A DNA stretch of 64,000 nucleotides from positions 121,149-185,148 of the forward strand of contig NZ_JACHXU010000017.1 of assembly GCF_014192335.1 (NCBI RefSeq). Reading direction: 5' to 3'. Shown here one piece after another: positions 1 through 8,102 of the stretch (position 1 is the stretch's first letter; the number at the start of each line of letters is the position of its first letter). Made by a program: the position numbers and the translations under genes. The stretch is from Aporhodopirellula rubra. Lineage in GTDB: Bacteria > Planctomycetota > Planctomycetia > Pirellulales > Pirellulaceae. The notes below the pieces were generated by a model, which saw only the letters and a program-made list of their open reading frames with translations, searched no databases and was not told the origin of the DNA.

Positions 1-1149
1 TGCTCTCACGACAGGTTCGCCGCCCGCGGTCTGTGCCCGTATGGCGAGGAAACTGTCGGTGACGCGTTGTTCGGAAAAATTGCACGCGATTTGCCAAACC
101 TCGGGTTCGGCATTGCCGTTGAACTGAATGCCACCGGCGCCGATCCCGCCAACGGTGAACTTAATCGCATCGAGCCTTTCGCCCTCAAAAACACGAGTCG
201 TGCCGGGGGCGGTCAGTTGCGGATCATTTAAGATCTCAGTTTCTTTGCGAGCACGCTCGGCATCTCGTCGAGCCTTCACGCGAGCGACCAACTCGCCCGT
301 TTCCGCTAAGCGTTGTCCCCATCCGGCCGACTCGAGGTGTGTTTGGAAATCGGTTTCCGTTAGTCCTTCGGCGTAGCAGGCGACTTCATCGAGGCTGATC
401 TCTGCGGATCCCCATCCTTCGACCGCGGTTGATCCGAAGAACATGGTTGACCGTTTGGGACCACGTCGGGAAAACTCAAACGCACCGCCCACCAAACTGC
501 ACTCATAGCCATCGACGTAGGCTCGCAGGTCGAGGTCAAAACTCGTGATTGCCAAATGGTACCATCGCCCGACTTCGATCGGTTGGTCCGTCGGCAGATT
601 GATTGTCGTCAAGACATCGCCGTTGACGTTTCGATAAATCAATGCCGATAAGTTGTTCTTTACGCCGACGATATAACGAACCTGTTGCCCGGCGGTTTGA
701 GCGATCAGCACCGGATCTTCGTCACCGCTCGGTAACGAGTTCAACTTGAAGAACAGTTCCAACGTCGCCGCTCGTCCGCGTAAGTGTTCAGCGTTGCTCG
801 TTGAGACCGTTTGCTCGGGTGTCAGGCTCAACGCCTTTCCGTCGACGGCCCCTTCCAAAAACGTCGTCGTAGAGACCGATTTCGCGGGCGCCTTTCGCAT
901 CGTGTCGTCGAGGTTGCCGTCGAATCGCCAGTAACCACGCAGAGATGGGTGTCGTTCAACCGCTTTGGCGTAAGAGTCGTACTGAGCGTTGGCACGCAGT
1001 GGCCCGGCAGTGATACCCGCGGCTACCGAACTCGCCACCACTAAGAATCGTCGGCGGGAGACGTCCACACTGAGCGTCGGTGGGGCGCAATCGCAGTGTG
1101 CTGACTGGCAATCTTCCGATTCGTTGACGCGGCTGTCCGAAACATTCAT
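1..1149 (-). CDS. Tat-exported LamG protein with GH116-like region (3' end outside window)
   Basis: Open for 383 codons to the window edge, so the C-terminus is missing. From the ATG at 1149 the protein has a twin-arginine signal near residues 30-50 (SRRRFL, then a hydrophobic stretch ending in ANA), which suggests folded export. Residues about 60-230 look like a LamG/concanavalin-type carbohydrate-binding fold (GYWRFDGNLDD near the start; AYVDG and SLDEVACY near the end). After a charged linker, the last visible ~60 residues (VGGIGAGGIQF, then EVWQI and SFLAIRA) resemble the N-terminal domain of GH116 beta-glucosidase/GBA2-type enzymes. It is the last gene of a minus-strand set with GH95, a sulfatase and a propeller hydrolase. 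A GTG at 1182 is an alternative start. The LamG and Tat calls are fairly safe; GH116 is inferred from a short stretch. Confidence 0.7.
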   Translation of the reverse strand, partial: MNVSDSRVNESEDCQSAHCDCAPPTLSVDVSRRRFLVVASSVAAGITAGPLRANAQYDSYAKAVERHPSLRGYWRFDGNLDDTMRKAPAKSVSTTTFLEGAVDGKALSLTPEQTVSTSNAEHLRGRAATLELFFKLNSLPSGDEDPVLIAQTAGQQVRYIVGVKNNLSALIYRNVNGDVLTTINLPTDQPIEVGRWYHLAITSFDLDLRAYVDGYECSLVGGAFEFSRRGPKRSTMFFGSTAVEGWGSAEISLDEVACYAEGLTETDFQTHLESAGWGQRLAETGELVARVKARRDAERARKETEILNDPQLTAPGTTRVFEGERLDAIKFTVGGIGAGGIQFNGNAEPEVWQIACNFSEQRVTDSFLAIRAQTAGGEPVVRA

Positions 1150-1208
1150 CACGGGAATTGAGTTGACGCGTTGATTACTCACGGTGTTGTCCGTTGGCGT
1201 TGGGGGGG

Positions 1209-1311
1209 AGAGCGTTTCGATTTTTTGGTATTCACCGTCGCGAGACGATGGGCCACGTTCTGACGGACGTATCTGCCGATCGAGAACTTATGTCGATCGC
1301 GTAAATGATCT
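1209..1311 (+). repeat. MITE-like ~102-bp dispersed repeat, diverged copy D
   Basis: It aligns end to end with the copies at 46224, 58994 and (inverted) 57473. It starts AGAGCGTTTCGATTTTTT, has the core CACCGTCGCGAGACGATGG followed by CCACGTTCT, and ends GTAAATGATCTAG. The terminal CTAG overlaps the TAG stop (1310-1312) of the GH95 gene on the minus strand. Confidence 0.65.
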
Positions 1312-3799
1312 AGCGTTGGACTTGCTCAGGCCAAGAATACGTCTGGCCCTTTTCCAACGTAATATTGCCGCTGAGTCTATTTTCCGCATACAAGCGAAAC
1401 ACGCCGCCTTTGTTCGTTCGTATTTTGGCGGAGTTAAGTTTTCCGTCTTTCCATTGCATGTCGACTTCGAAACCTCCTCGAGCTCGAAGTCCCCGGACAC
1501 GCCCGTTCGGCCAAGCCGTCGGGAGTGCGGGCAGCAGGTGCACGATGTAGGGGGCATTTGCAAGCGATTCGTTTGGGACGACGGGGGCGAAAGTTTTTGG
1601 GTCGTTAGGAGAGTTCTTGTATGCCACGAATGCGGCCTGTTCGATCGTTTCGGCATCCGCATTCACGCTCCGCAGATGACTCTGCATCAGCATTTCGCAG
1701 ACGCCCGCTGCGCCGCCGAAGTTACCGTCAATTTGGAAGGGTGGGTGGAAATCAAACAGGTTAGGGTACGCCCGTTTGGAGGTCAGGAACTTGTAGATGT
1801 TGTGAGCACGGTCACCGTTGTGAAGACGTGACCAGAAACAGGTTTTCCAACCCGTGCTCCAGCCGGTGGATTCATCGCCCCGGTGACGCATCGTCACCAA
1901 AGCGGCGTCGTGCAATTCTTTCGTTGTCAGTGGCGAGATGTCGCGACCCGGGTGAAGGGCGATCAGGTGTGAGATATGACGGTGGGTGTCTTTGGGGTTG
2001 TCCCGGTCCTCCGGCCATTCCTGTAATTGGCCGTGCTGTCCAATCTTTTGAGGGCAGAGTCGTGGGATGATCTCTTGCAACGTTTTGCGAAAGGTTTCGT
2101 CACGCTGGAGAAGCGTGGATGCTTCGATGCAATCGGTAAAGAGGTTCAGTACGAGTTGTTGATCCCAAGAGGCACCGTACGCTTGCTTGTTCAGTTTGCC
2201 GTGCTGTTTGACAAGGTAACTGTTTTCCGGTGACCAAGTCGGATAGACGACAAGGGTGCCGTCTTTCCAGGGGGCCAGGTACTCAACGAAGAACTCTGCT
2301 GCGCCTTTTAGAACGGGATAGATTTCCTCGAGGTACCCGCGATCTTGGGTGAAGGCGTAGTGGTCGAATAGGTTTTGTGCGAGCCAGTGTCCTGCCTGCT
2401 GGTTGCGACGTCCGTGTACGTTTTGTGCGGTGAAGCCAAAGACGTTGCCATTGAGTCCGGCGCTCCAGCCTTGGTTGATTCCGAATGTTTCCCGTGCGGT
2501 ATGTTGGCCCGATTGAGCGAGCACTTTCGTCCACTCGACAAACGGGCGAAATGATTCGGACAGGTTCGCAGGATCGACCATCCAATAGTTCATTTGCACA
2601 TTGATGTCGGTGTGGTAATCGCAATTCCACGCCGGTTTCAGATCCGCGTTCCAGAGTCCTTGCAAATTGGAGGGGACGGGTGCGTTTCGTGAGCAGCTCA
2701 GTTGAAGATAACGTGCATAATGGAAGTACAGATTCTCGAGCTCCAAACTGCCGCCCGCAGCAACGAGTTTGTCCGTGGTGAGGCCGGAGGTGTCGAAATC
2801 GAGTTCCAGGCTACACCGATTCACCAACGCCGAAACGTCGTCGACGTGTGATTTCTTGAGAGAATCGTATCCCAGTCGGGTCGCCTGCGAGATCGCCGTC
2901 TCGCAATCTCCTCGGTAGTCGCGTCCATTGAAATTCGGGTATTCCGCCAGGTAGTCGGAGTAGCCCGCCAAGTAAATGCAAACGTCGTGTGCGCCGGAGA
3001 TCGTTATTGTTCCGTCTGGATGGTGAGCAACGTTTGCGTCCTCGGCATCGATATGCACGATCTGCATGAATTCAACATCGTTCTGAACCATCTCGGCTTT
3101 TCCGCTCAGCGTGATGCGGTTCCCCGATGCGGCGACTTGTGCCATCTTGTGTTTGGTCGAGGCCGTTACCGTCAGATCCAACGTCGCGTTCTCGGCCGTG
3201 AACCGTGCGACGACCACATCGTGCGGATGGCTGCAGAAGAACTCTCGTGAGAATGTTCCCTTGCCGATTGAATAGCTGACGCTTCCCAAGCCGGTTCGTG
3301 AATCGAGCGAGCGTCGGTAATCGCGAATCGATGCGGGATCGTGGCCGGTTGAGATCAACACGTCCGAGAACGGTGCATAGTTGCCCAGCGGTTCTGTGCT
3401 GCTGAGATATTTCGTCGACATGCTTTCCATGCTGTCAGGTTTGGTGCCGTACTTACCTTCGCGGTAGGTCTTCCGAACGGTTTCAAAGTCTTCTTGGGTA
3501 ACCTGGCGAGTTCCTGACTGTGACACCTCATCCATGCCGCGTTTGGCGTTCATCCACAGCGTGATGTCATTGATCAGCAAGTGCTCGGTGTCGATACCTC
3601 CTGAGAACATCGCGCCGAGTCTTCCGTTGCCCAGTGGCAGAGCGGTTTGGATGTAGCCGAGGCCTTTGGATCTGCCTTTTGATTTGACGAGCAAGTTGTC
3701 TGTGGCCGGAGCATCGTATTGCAGCACATAGCGTTCGTCGGCCAAGACGCTCGTTGTTAACGCGATCAGGAGTGCGACCAAAGTTGCGTGTCGTTTCAT
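1310..3799 (-). CDS. Glycoside hydrolase family 95 (alpha-L-fucosidase type)
   Basis: An 829-residue secreted GH95 enzyme, expected to remove alpha-L-fucose or alpha-L-galactose from glycans. The start at 3799 was chosen because it gives a clean signal peptide (MKRHATLVALLIALTTSVLA) and is preceded by GGAAAAG. N-terminal family motifs are visible (ALPLGNGRLGAM; LLINDITLWM). The catalytic (alpha/alpha)6 region has DINVQMNYW around residues 398-406, SPENSY with the likely acid Glu525, and DGNFGG with Asp691 as the likely base-activating residue. In the Bifidobacterium AfcA enzyme the first motif carries an Asn-x-Asn pair; here the first position reads Asp398 and the second Asn400, so substrate preference may differ. 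Its neighbours (sulfatase, GH43/117-type and GH116-like proteins) suggest a sulfated fucose-containing polysaccharide. Its TAG stop lies in the end of repeat copy D. Confidence 0.92.
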   Translation of the reverse strand: MKRHATLVALLIALTTSVLADERYVLQYDAPATDNLLVKSKGRSKGLGYIQTALPLGNGRLGAMFSGGIDTEHLLINDITLWMNAKRGMDEVSQSGTRQVTQEDFETVRKTYREGKYGTKPDSMESMSTKYLSSTEPLGNYAPFSDVLISTGHDPASIRDYRRSLDSRTGLGSVSYSIGKGTFSREFFCSHPHDVVVARFTAENATLDLTVTASTKHKMAQVAASGNRITLSGKAEMVQNDVEFMQIVHIDAEDANVAHHPDGTITISGAHDVCIYLAGYSDYLAEYPNFNGRDYRGDCETAISQATRLGYDSLKKSHVDDVSALVNRCSLELDFDTSGLTTDKLVAAGGSLELENLYFHYARYLQLSCSRNAPVPSNLQGLWNADLKPAWNCDYHTDINVQMNYWMVDPANLSESFRPFVEWTKVLAQSGQHTARETFGINQGWSAGLNGNVFGFTAQNVHGRRNQQAGHWLAQNLFDHYAFTQDRGYLEEIYPVLKGAAEFFVEYLAPWKDGTLVVYPTWSPENSYLVKQHGKLNKQAYGASWDQQLVLNLFTDCIEASTLLQRDETFRKTLQEIIPRLCPQKIGQHGQLQEWPEDRDNPKDTHRHISHLIALHPGRDISPLTTKELHDAALVTMRHRGDESTGWSTGWKTCFWSRLHNGDRAHNIYKFLTSKRAYPNLFDFHPPFQIDGNFGGAAGVCEMLMQSHLRSVNADAETIEQAAFVAYKNSPNDPKTFAPVVPNESLANAPYIVHLLPALPTAWPNGRVRGLRARGGFEVDMQWKDGKLNSAKIRTNKGGVFRLYAENRLSGNITLEKGQTYSWPEQVQR

Positions 3800-3976
3800 G
3801 TTGCTTTTCCGAGGTGTTTCCGCCGGGAATGGCGAGCGTTGATCGCGTTCGGGTTCGCCATACCGCATTGATTCTTGAGATTCATTCGATTGTCATCGAT
3901 GGGCCGTTGTTCAGTGTCGTTACTGCAGCGGTCCGATCGAGTGTCTGATTAGGAGGCGTGTTTCGTTTTGATGTGA

Positions 3977-5401
3977 TCACTCGGCGAGTCTCAGCGGTTC
4001 GGGGGAGTCGACGAACGCGGCAGGCCGGTTGTGGAGAGACACGTCTCGCTGAAACGCTTGCGCATAGGTTTGCAGGCGTGCGACGATTTCTGGATGCTCG
4101 GCGAACACATTTGTTTTCTCGCCGATGTCAGAATCCAAGTCGTACAACGCGGGCTTGGCCGCTTTGTTTGCGTTGTTGGCTGGTGGTGCCAAGTGCAGTT
4201 TCCATTTGCCAGATCGAACCGCTCTCAGTTCGTTGTCTCGATAGATAAAGATCGCTTCGTGCGGGCTTTGGGCGTTTTGGGTCAGCACGGGCCAAATGTC
4301 TTTGCCGTCGATGATGCGGTCCGATGGAGCATTCGTTCCGGCGAGTTTGGCGAACGTTGGTAGCAGATCCATGGCTGTCATTATCTCGTCGTTATCAACA
4401 CCCGCAGGAATCTGTCCTGGCCAACGCACGACCGCGGGCACTCGGGGGCCGCCCTCGAACGTGCTGCCTTTCTTGCCTCGGAGCGGATCTGCTTTTCCCG
4501 TCGCGGGACCGTTGTCGGTGGTGAAAACGACCAGCGTTCTTTCATCGAGGCCGTTTGATTTCAGCGTGTCGAGAATTTGCCCGACGGACCAATCGATCTC
4601 GTTGATCACGTTTCGAAACAGACTCCGGCGAAGAGAATAGTTCACTCTATCTCCCTCCTTGGCTAGCTTCGCTTTGACGGCGTCGGGCACCTCATCCATT
4701 GTCGAGGGGGACACGTGCAGTGGACCGTGCGGTAGAGGGTGAGGCACGTAGAGAAAGAACGGTTCGTCTTTATGATTCTCAATGAAACGTACCGCTCGAT
4801 CGGTGAAACGTTTGGTGAACAAATCCGCGTTGGGGTCCAATTCAACAACCGATTCGCCTTCTAACAAAGGCAACGGAGGGAACCCAAAATGGCTTTGTCT
4901 TGGATGTTGCGGATGGATGTCATGGCTGTACGGGAGTCCGAAGAACTCATCGAAACCTTGACGTGTGGGCAGGAACTCAGGTTGGTCACCGAGGTGCCAT
5001 TTGCCGAACATGCCGGTCGCATACCCGGCGTCTTTGAGCACTTCTGCGATCGTGATCTCTGCCGGGTTTAAACCTTTGGTATCGCCGGCGAGCAAAACGG
5101 CAAAGTCCGAACCGTAAGCCATGTCGATGCGACGCGGATAACATCCGGTCATCAACGCGGCCCGAGAGGGCGTGCAAAGCGGTGCACCCATGTAGAAGCT
5201 AGTCAGGCGAGTACCTTCGGCCGCCATCTGGTCGATGCGAGGCGTGTGAACGTGAGTTCCGCCGAAGCAACTCAGATCCGCATAACCTTGATCGTCGGTG
5301 AAGATGAGGACGATGTTGGGACGATCTGGGGATACCGCGCCGACCCCAGTTGCTCCAAAGCAAAGGCTCACGATCAAAGCAAAGACTGGATTGAAATGCA
5401 T
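3977..5401 (-). CDS. Secreted sulfatase (arylsulfatase family S1)
   Basis: A 474-residue S1 sulfatase that hydrolyses sulfate esters, probably on algal polysaccharide. A signal peptide covers residues 1-22. The metal-binding DDQGYAD begins at residue 36, and the C-T-P-S-R signature at 76-80 has Cys76 as the residue converted to formylglycine. Further family blocks are visible: GKWHLGD, HPLPHGPLH, the FTTDNGP metal site and GGPRVPAVVRWPGQ. No maturase (FGE or anSME) lies in the window, so it would be supplied in trans, as is usual in planctomycetes. It sits between the propeller hydrolase upstream and GH95 downstream with gaps of about 170 bp. The exact subfamily cannot be fixed by eye. Confidence 0.95.
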   Translation of the reverse strand: MHFNPVFALIVSLCFGATGVGAVSPDRPNIVLIFTDDQGYADLSCFGGTHVHTPRIDQMAAEGTRLTSFYMGAPLCTPSRAALMTGCYPRRIDMAYGSDFAVLLAGDTKGLNPAEITIAEVLKDAGYATGMFGKWHLGDQPEFLPTRQGFDEFFGLPYSHDIHPQHPRQSHFGFPPLPLLEGESVVELDPNADLFTKRFTDRAVRFIENHKDEPFFLYVPHPLPHGPLHVSPSTMDEVPDAVKAKLAKEGDRVNYSLRRSLFRNVINEIDWSVGQILDTLKSNGLDERTLVVFTTDNGPATGKADPLRGKKGSTFEGGPRVPAVVRWPGQIPAGVDNDEIMTAMDLLPTFAKLAGTNAPSDRIIDGKDIWPVLTQNAQSPHEAIFIYRDNELRAVRSGKWKLHLAPPANNANKAAKPALYDLDSDIGEKTNVFAEHPEIVARLQTYAQAFQRDVSLHNRPAAFVDSPEPLRLAE

Positions 5402-5570
5402 GTGGGTTGCGAGCGGTTGGGTTTTCGGCGGGGCCCCGCGGCGCGCGGGCAGCGGGGCGGGAGGGAATCAGCGGGGTGAAAGGGTGAGCGAAGGTGATGT
5501 GAACAATTGCGGGAATTGTTCGACGTTGACGTTCGCTGCCGGAGGTATGGGGACCGAGGTGTGGGCGTAT

Positions 5571-6545
5571 TTACGGTGCGACGTTGCAGTCGAAGCGTTT
5601 GATGAACGGCAAGTGATTTTTTGCCCTTCCGATCTCAACGCCCCATTCAGGTAGCGTTCCCTTGCCAGATTGTGTGAACGCTTCGGGGCGATAGGCGCCG
5701 CCTGCCCATGGTCCACGTACGAGATCGTGCGTTTTGGAAAAATGAATTCCGTCGGTTGCGTACTGGATCGTGTTGGTAATCTCCTTCGGGCCTGTCGTTC
5801 CGATCATGGCCGCGACGCCTTCGCCTTGCGGCCAGACTAAGACTTCGTGGTTGCCTGGGATGACCGGGTTGGCTTCATGTCGAATGTAGGGGCCTTGGGG
5901 TTGGTCTGCGATTGCGAGTCCCATCTGTGTTTGGGCGGGACTCTTTCCCAGTTGGCGGCCTTTGTAGTACATCCAGTATTTGTCATCACGAACGATCAGG
6001 CAGGCGTCGTCGATAAGGTGACTGTCAAATTCAGCCGGGTTATCGCTGTTCGTCAGGATCGGATCGGGGGAGACCCGTTCCCATGGACCGTCGGGTGAAT
6101 CGGAAGCCGCCAAGCCGATTTTCGAGTCGGGGTTAAACGGCTTGGTGTAGGGCTGGGATGTGCCTGTATAGAAGAGCCAGTAGCGTCCTTCAGCGACGAG
6201 GATGTTGGGCGTGAAGACGCTGCCGGCATCCCAGCGACCGGCGGGGCCTTTGGCGAGCGATTGGCCTTTCTCGGTCCAGTGGTGTCCGTCGGTTGATGTC
6301 GCGTACCAGACCGTCGCGTCGTAGCCGGGAGAAATTTTGCCTTTGGAGTACCAGACGTAATACAGGTCGCCGACCTTAATCACATCGCTGGGGTCACGCC
6401 GCATCACGCCGGTTTCGGCCCCGATGCCGGTCAGATCGGAGTGATCCACGGTTACTTTGCCGATGGCGTCCTTGGCCGGTGTGTTGTCGGCGCTGGTCTG
6501 AGTCGCGACGACGCCGCAAAGCAACAAGAGAAGCAATTTTTTCAT
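5571..6545 (-). CDS. Secreted five-bladed propeller glycoside hydrolase (GH43/GH117 type)
   Basis: A 324-residue exported protein. The start at 6545 gives the signal peptide MKKLLLLLLCGVVATQTSA. The body has repeated propeller strands typical of clans GH-F/GH117: MRRDPSDVIKVGDLYYVWYSKG near the start, YWLFYTGTS, then DDACLIVRDDKYWMYYKG, each with the acidic residue expected at a blade centre. These enzymes remove terminal arabinose, xylose, galactose or anhydrogalactose units; family and substrate cannot be separated by eye. It is the first gene of the minus-strand glycan cluster followed by the sulfatase, GH95 and GH116-like genes. The reading frame is open further upstream to 6632, but that adds no signal-like sequence. 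Confidence 0.82.
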   Translation of the reverse strand: MKKLLLLLLCGVVATQTSADNTPAKDAIGKVTVDHSDLTGIGAETGVMRRDPSDVIKVGDLYYVWYSKGKISPGYDATVWYATSTDGHHWTEKGQSLAKGPAGRWDAGSVFTPNILVAEGRYWLFYTGTSQPYTKPFNPDSKIGLAASDSPDGPWERVSPDPILTNSDNPAEFDSHLIDDACLIVRDDKYWMYYKGRQLGKSPAQTQMGLAIADQPQGPYIRHEANPVIPGNHEVLVWPQGEGVAAMIGTTGPKEITNTIQYATDGIHFSKTHDLVRGPWAGGAYRPEAFTQSGKGTLPEWGVEIGRAKNHLPFIKRFDCNVAP

Positions 6546-7405
6546 AGTGCTAACGTTTCTGTTTGCGGACGAAGGGTGAGCTGAATTAGGAGGAGCGATT
6601 ATTTGTTCTTCACCGTCGAATTTCGTTGCCACCGTTTAAGCTTAAAATTGAAGGCACCAAAGCCGTGACCGAATCGGAATGCTGCACGATACCGAGTCGA
6701 TTGGTGTCTAGCGTCTGTATCAACGATTGAGCAGGAACGACGCCGTGGTCACCAAACCGTTAGGGCCAACAGCATCGAAAGTCGTGACGTCGCGAAACGT
6801 GAACGCGGTTAGTTGATCGCTGGCGTTTGGTTGCGGGCATCCGATGGACAACCGCTCGATCGCCGGCGTTCTAGCTCCGCCCCTCGAGGATGCGCCTCAC
6901 GCGACGTGTCGTTGGGGAACGCTCAGCATCACTGTTGGCCGGTTAATGTCTGAAACCTGGATATCAGCAGTGTGTTCGAACTGATCTTGAGGTCGAGAAC
7001 GAAACGCGACACCGCAATAGAAATTTGCGACATCTGCGGAAGGCGAGTGTCGCGGCAGGTGGCGCGATTGGTGCGAGAAAAGGCACTTGGGAGCTGCCCA
7101 GCCGGAACGCAAGCACGCGCTCGGGACGCCCGCGGTGGCGGACTGGTGCAAACGCATGGTGCGGGGGTTCATCCCGTATTTACGCCATTTGTTGCCAAAG
7201 TGGTGGCGTTATCGGGCGAGGCGGGCGTCTCCACATCGGTTTGCGGGCAACACGCGGGGGCGCGAAGTGACGCGGCCTCTATTATCGCGACTGAGGGACG
7301 TTCGCGGTGACGGCTCTTCGGCGTGCCTGATTGTCGCAGTCCGCGAATTAGCTGTTTCTGGATCAGTCGGCGGAGCATTTATCCAACGGGAGTCGATCGC
7401 GAGGA
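6546..7405. other. 860-bp gap without a convincing gene
   Basis: The stretch between the propeller hydrolase start and the glnB stop. Several frames stay open for 70-150 codons on both strands, but they show low-complexity Arg/Ser-rich translations, overlap each other and contain no recognisable motif. It probably holds the promoter of the glycan cluster near 6550-6700. Nothing else was identified. Confidence 0.5.
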
Positions 7406-7753
7406 TCAGATCGCGTCGCTGCCTCGTTCGCCGGTTCGGATCCGGACGCAGTCGTCCATTGGGAGGACGAAGATTTTTCCGTCGCCGAACTCACCTTGCT
7501 CGCTGCTTCGACCGCCTTCGAGGATCGCGTCGATCGTTGGTTGAACGAACTCTTCGTTGACGCCAATTTGCAGTTGGACCTTTCGCAGGAGGTTAACGCC
7601 GTAGTCACGGCCTCGCATTCCTCCGGTTTGGCCTTTCTGCCGGCCGAAGCCTTGGCAATCGACGACAGTCAGCCGGTGGACTTCCACGCGGGTGAGGGCT
7701 TCCTTCACGGCGTCGAGCCGCGAGGGTTGGATAATGGCAATGATCAGTTTCAT
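7406..7753 (-). CDS. glnB: Nitrogen regulatory protein P-II
   Basis: A 115-residue P-II signal protein that reports 2-oxoglutarate/ATP status and controls partners such as AmtB. The N-terminus MKLIIAIIQP, the T-loop with Tyr51 (RGRDYGVNLLRK; the uridylylation site in proteobacteria) and the C-terminal GDGKIFV and VRIRTGE nucleotide-binding blocks are all present at the expected spacing. The length is normal for the family (about 112 residues). It lies downstream of amtB on the same strand, the usual amtB-glnK pairing, but with 350 bp and a strong terminator between, so it probably has its own promoter. By context it could be called glnK; the sequence alone does not decide. Confidence 0.95.
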   Translation of the reverse strand: MKLIIAIIQPSRLDAVKEALTRVEVHRLTVVDCQGFGRQKGQTGGMRGRDYGVNLLRKVQLQIGVNEEFVQPTIDAILEGGRSSEQGEFGDGKIFVLPMDDCVRIRTGERGSDAI

Positions 7754-7936
7754 CGTTGGTCAAAATTCCCGTTCAAAATCTTCCGCCTGTGGGATCTCAT
7801 CAACGTATTCCTGTGACCAAGAGGGTCTATATGACACAAGGTGCGCCGGGAGGAAAAGTTATCTCGAAGAGACCGATGCCGAGGATAGCCGATTGGGCGG
7901 CTCTGGCGTAGATGAGGGACAATCGCCCTGAACGCA

Positions 7937-7982
7937 AAAAAACCCCGACCCGCAACGAGTGAGGCGGACACTCGTCACGGGC
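7937..7982 (-). terminator. Intrinsic terminator between amtB and glnB
   Basis: Read on the minus strand, a 13-bp stem (CCCGTGACGAGTG paired with CACTCGTTGCGGG, two G-U pairs) encloses a 7-nt loop and is followed by TCGGGG and a run of seven T. It lies about 120 bp past the amtB stop and 180 bp before the glnB start. It should end or attenuate amtB transcription before glnB. Confidence 0.85.
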
Positions 7983-8102
7983 CATTGGGGCCTTCTTCTG
8001 GCCCAGGCAAGAGCCGAGAAGATCATTGGACCGCAGGCTGCTACGCCGCCGGGCGTGTAACGGACACCCGGCGACGAAGCTGCGGTGGGTAGATCATCAA
8101 GA

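Noticed and set aside
6897..7560. Candidate short genes on both strands between the glycan cluster and glnB
   Set aside because: The frames overlap each other, have no recognisable motifs and look like GC-rich noncoding sequence.
7754..7936. Sigma-54 promoter before glnB
   Set aside because: Looked for the TGGCAC-N5-TTGC pattern on the minus strand. Only a poor match (GGCGCACCTTGTG) was found, so no call was made.
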